A stretch of DNA of 23,233 nucleotides from CAZGLR01 sp964526635 (GTDB taxonomy: Bacteria > Zixibacteria > MSB-5A5 > GN15 > JAAZOE01): contig CAZGLR010000047.1 of the NCBI GenBank assembly GCA_964526635.1, forward strand, positions 1 to 23,233. The letters run 5' to 3'. Below the pieces are notes generated by a model. That model was not told where the DNA came from. It saw only the letters and a list, made by a program, of their open reading frames with translations, and made no database searches. This document shows, one piece after another, positions 20,553-23,233 of this stretch. A program made the translations under genes and the position numbers. Positions within the stretch are counted from its first letter, which is position 1, and every line of letters begins with the position of its first letter.

Positions 20553-22747
20553 CTACAATCGCTCGCGAAAGGCTTCGTTGTTATTGGTCAATTCAAGCAG
20601 TCGCCGGGAGAGCGTTCGCGCCTGGCGGACAAGATCAGGGCGATTATACATCATACCGCAGTTCTGGAGCGTCAGGGCGGAAAGATACAGTGTAATAATG
20701 TCATCAGGATGGGCACTGACAACCCGGTTGACATCAGCCAAAACATGCTGCAGACCTGCATCACTGAATTCCAACTCCAGCTTTCGCATTCCGATGCCGG
20801 CTCGAAGCAGTAATGCCGAACGATTATTCGGATGATTTGCCAAAAAACGATTATTCAATACCATAGCGTTGTCATAGGAACTATCATTATAAGCGATAAA
20901 AGCCTGTTCATAGTCAGTCAATTGATATCCAGTATCGACGCCCGATAACGACTGTGGAATGTAGTAAAGCATCATCTGATTTTTGTGAAAGAAGTAATCG
21001 GCAATCGGTTCGGCATTGCTCAAAAACGGATAATCCGCTACCGCAGCAATGTAATTACTCTGATCGACCGCCATGTGGGTAATGCCAAAACGCTTAAACA
21101 TATTAAAATCAGGACGCTGTAAACCAAAAGCGAAAATAAAATGTCGATGCCCCGATTCCAGGGTCAGCGTCGGCGCATACGGCCCTGTGACAACAGCATC
21201 GTCCCCCAGAATCTCTTTGATATCCGCGGCCGCATCGGTTAGCGAATGCCGTCGGTCGCCCGCCCAGTCATAAAAACGATACGTCTGAAAAACCACTGAA
21301 CCCACCAGTAGCACGACGATGGCATACGGGCTGAATTTGATGAGATATGCCACCCAACCGCGTGTTCGCCGCCGCAGCAGCACAATCGTCATGCCCAGGA
21401 CCGGCAGTAACAGGATATATATTACTGTGATTGATACCTGCGGGAAAGTCCTGATGTAAAATGTATCCACAATGATATGAAAAATGGCATACAACAGCAC
21501 GAAAAACAAAAGTATCGCCGCTGCAATGCGGATCAACCGGGGCGCCTCACCGCTGTGCTTCTGAGATAACAACAACGGCGCCATAGCTATAACCGCCATC
21601 GGGAAATAAAACAATACCGAATATCGCTGCGGTTGATAATTTGATGGCATCAGAATCAAGGCCAGTCCGATCAAAAGCCAGAATCCGAACTGAACGAACT
21701 TCTGAGAACGCACCTCATCGAAAGAAACCCGCAGCTTGAGCAAAATGACAATCAATCCATAGAATACACCAATCGCCAAGAATGGCTCATCCCGGAACAA
21801 CCAGATGTTGGTGCCATAGGTCATGATGCGATAGACAAATAAATTGATGCTTTCGAACAGCAGCGTCTCACGATGTGCCGATCCCGCCTGCTCGGTGAAA
21901 TAATCGATATATGCGCCAAAGCGCTCGCCGAACAGCAGCCATGCAAAAACTACAGCAAAAACAACCGACGCTACCCCCCAGATTGCAATCTTTCTGAATC
22001 GCCGCTCCTGCGGCGTCGTCAGAATGACCATCATTACCGCAAATCCCAGACTCAGCGCAAATATCTTGCCCGTATATATCCCCAGTATCGTCAGCGCGGC
22101 CATCGCAATAAGCGCTGCCGGCTTGAATTCGAAGCGTGAATAAATCAAAAAGATCAGGCCGAAATAAAAGGCCAGCCCGGATTCCATAAAGGGTGCCCGC
22201 TGAAATGTCAGCAGCGTGAAATTGATACCCAGAAAAACTGCTGCAGCCAGTGCGATCGTCAGCCGGTGCCGCTCGATATGGCGCGATATCAGAATCCCGG
22301 CTATCACACATAAATAGCCCAGAAGAGAGGGCACCACCCCGGCCAGATTGGCCGTTACCCGCGATGGTTCCGTCAGCGCGAAAATCATAAATGCACATGC
22401 CCCTTCGGCCAGAACGAGCGGCAGGCCGGCGACTACGCCGAGGATCTGGCCGCCNNNNNNNNNNGTATCGCTGGTATCATAAATGCACATGCCGATACCA
22501 GCGATACCCGAAAGACATGCCATTTGGGGAAGGGGAAGGGTTCAGCGTCGCCATGCGCCGCCCAGTGATATGCAGCCGACGTCAAATGATGCGGATCGGT
22601 AGTCAACCCGGTGCTTTCGCGGCTTAATTTGGTCGAGGGGTCCGCGCCGAGATCAAACAGGCGCATCCATATCGAGACCGCAATCACGATAATCAACCCG
22701 GCAATGAGGGCTGCCTGAAATAGTGGTCGTTGCTGTGACATACTCAT
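20553..22747 (-). CDS. GT39-like membrane glycosyltransferase, split by an assembly junction
   Basis: The start region reads MSMSQQRPLF, membrane helix 1, MRLFDLGADPSTKLSRESTG and TTDPHHLTSAAYHWAAHGD: an acidic loop with a following His/Tyr region as in PMT/ArnT-type GT-C enzymes, which move sugars from polyprenyl phosphate donors at the membrane. About ten further helices follow, then a soluble C-terminal domain of about 220 residues ending in helical, TPR-like units. The 10-N gap at 22455-22464 breaks the frame. Joining the two sides at an 18-bp shared sequence restores one frame (see findings). GTG 22765 and ATG 22741 are alternative starts. Confidence 0.75.
22455..22464. other. Assembly gap of 10 N inside the glycosyltransferase gene
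   Basis: Ten N with a perfect 14-bp inverted repeat immediately to the right (arms 22465-22478 and 22494-22507) and an 18-bp direct repeat spanning the gap (22384-22401 and 22476-22493). This indicates a scaffolding join between contig ends rather than true sequence. Confidence 0.9.
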
Positions 22748-22765
22748 TCCAAGAAAGGGATTCAC

Positions 22766-23233
22766 TCACTTCTCGTCAAGCTGCAAACCCATACCCGGCA
22801 GGCGATGCTCAATAAAATGGCAGACAGTCGAATCCGAGGGAAACTCATCACGCAGTTTCTTTACCACCGGTTGCAACCTCCCAACATCCCCAAGTTTAGC
22901 CAGAATAGTTGCCTTGACCAAAAGCCCACTGCGATTGCCCGGATGCGCGCCAAGAAAACGGTTGATCATCATCAATGCAATCTCCGCCTCACCCTGAATG
23001 AATTTCTCTATCGCCAGTTCGCCAAGGGTCCTTTCATAGGCCCGGGCGGTTTTATTCGATGCCAGATGATTCACTCGCAAAATAAGTACCGACGTCCCCC
23101 GAATATGATAATCAGTGACACTTATCGCATTATTCAACATGGGGAAATCATCGATTGCGGCATTGAAACCGGCCCGATCCACCGCCAGATGTGTGATCGG
23201 AACTGCTTCGAAAATATCAATATCGTCTCTCTC
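22766..23233 (-). CDS. C-terminal part of a second GT39-like glycosyltransferase (partial)
   Basis: The frame is open to the right edge of the window (156 codons; the start is outside). EAVPITHLAVDRAGFNAAID and FPMLNNAISVTDYH match FKRFGITHMAVDQSNYIAAV and YPFLSNAEPIADYF of the neighbouring enzyme, and INRFLGAHPGNRSGLLVKA matches LNNRFLANHPNNRSALLLRA. It is therefore a tandem paralogue, not a separate short protein. Its TGA stop directly precedes the possible GTG start of the downstream copy, so the two form one operon. Confidence 0.8.
   Translation of the reverse strand, partial: ERDDIDIFEAVPITHLAVDRAGFNAAIDDFPMLNNAISVTDYHIRGTSVLILRVNHLASNKTARAYERTLGELAIEKFIQGEAEIALMMINRFLGAHPGNRSGLLVKATILAKLGDVGRLQPVVKKLRDEFPSDSTVCHFIEHRLPGMGLQLDEK

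Noticed and set aside
22465..22523. Start of the large glycosyltransferase ORF at 22523
   Set aside because: The leading residues come from a different frame joined through the N gap; the true N-terminus lies at about 22741-22765.

Overview
The window reads as a chromosomal segment of a Gram-negative bacterium, probably from an uncultured or candidate phylum. It has two lipoproteins with clear lipoboxes, an Mla-type outer-membrane lipid transport operon, two ECF sigma/anti-sigma pairs and a UGA-decoding (selenocysteine) selD. Two runs of N (100 bases at 7766-7865, 10 bases at 22455-22464) show a draft or metagenomic assembly. I cannot name the phylum from sequence alone. No rRNA, tRNA, CRISPR array, transposase or phage gene is visible.

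Layout. 1-111 (-) is the start of a flippase-like membrane protein cut by the window edge. 250-879 (+) is a lipoprotein of unknown function and 1084-2292 (+) an ArsB/CitM/NhaD-type permease. 2426-3484 (-) is selD, whose true start lies upstream of an in-frame UGA that encodes selenocysteine. 3980-6426 (+) holds a SigR/SigH-like ECF sigma factor, a membrane-anchored zinc anti-sigma factor and a TPR-like exported protein. A promoter matching the SigR consensus lies just upstream, so the sigma factor probably controls itself. 6485-7375 (+) is an HDOD protein. 7376-8930 is a gene-poor island of palindromic repeats. 8931-11426 (-) is mlaE-mlaF-mlaD. 11564-12580 (+) is a PP-loop tRNA-sulfurtransferase-like protein. 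12581-13755 is a second repeat island.

13756-16811 (-) is a tight three-gene operon: a 62-aa zinc-ribbon protein, an archaemetzincin-like protein whose catalytic motif is destroyed while its four structural cysteines remain, and an MrfA/YprA-like DNA repair helicase that overlaps it by ATGA. This is the best candidate for an undescribed system. 16939-18994 (-) is a second ECF sigma factor with a cysteine-free membrane anti-sigma factor and a lipoprotein. 19129-20550 (+) is a DHA2-type MFS exporter behind a near-consensus sigma-70 promoter. 20553-23233 (-) carries two tandem GT39-like membrane glycosyltransferases, the first damaged by an assembly junction and the second cut by the window edge.

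The dispersed repeats fall only in the two long convergent intergenic regions. They share a plan of hairpins framed by complementary ends, and some copies can act as intrinsic terminators.
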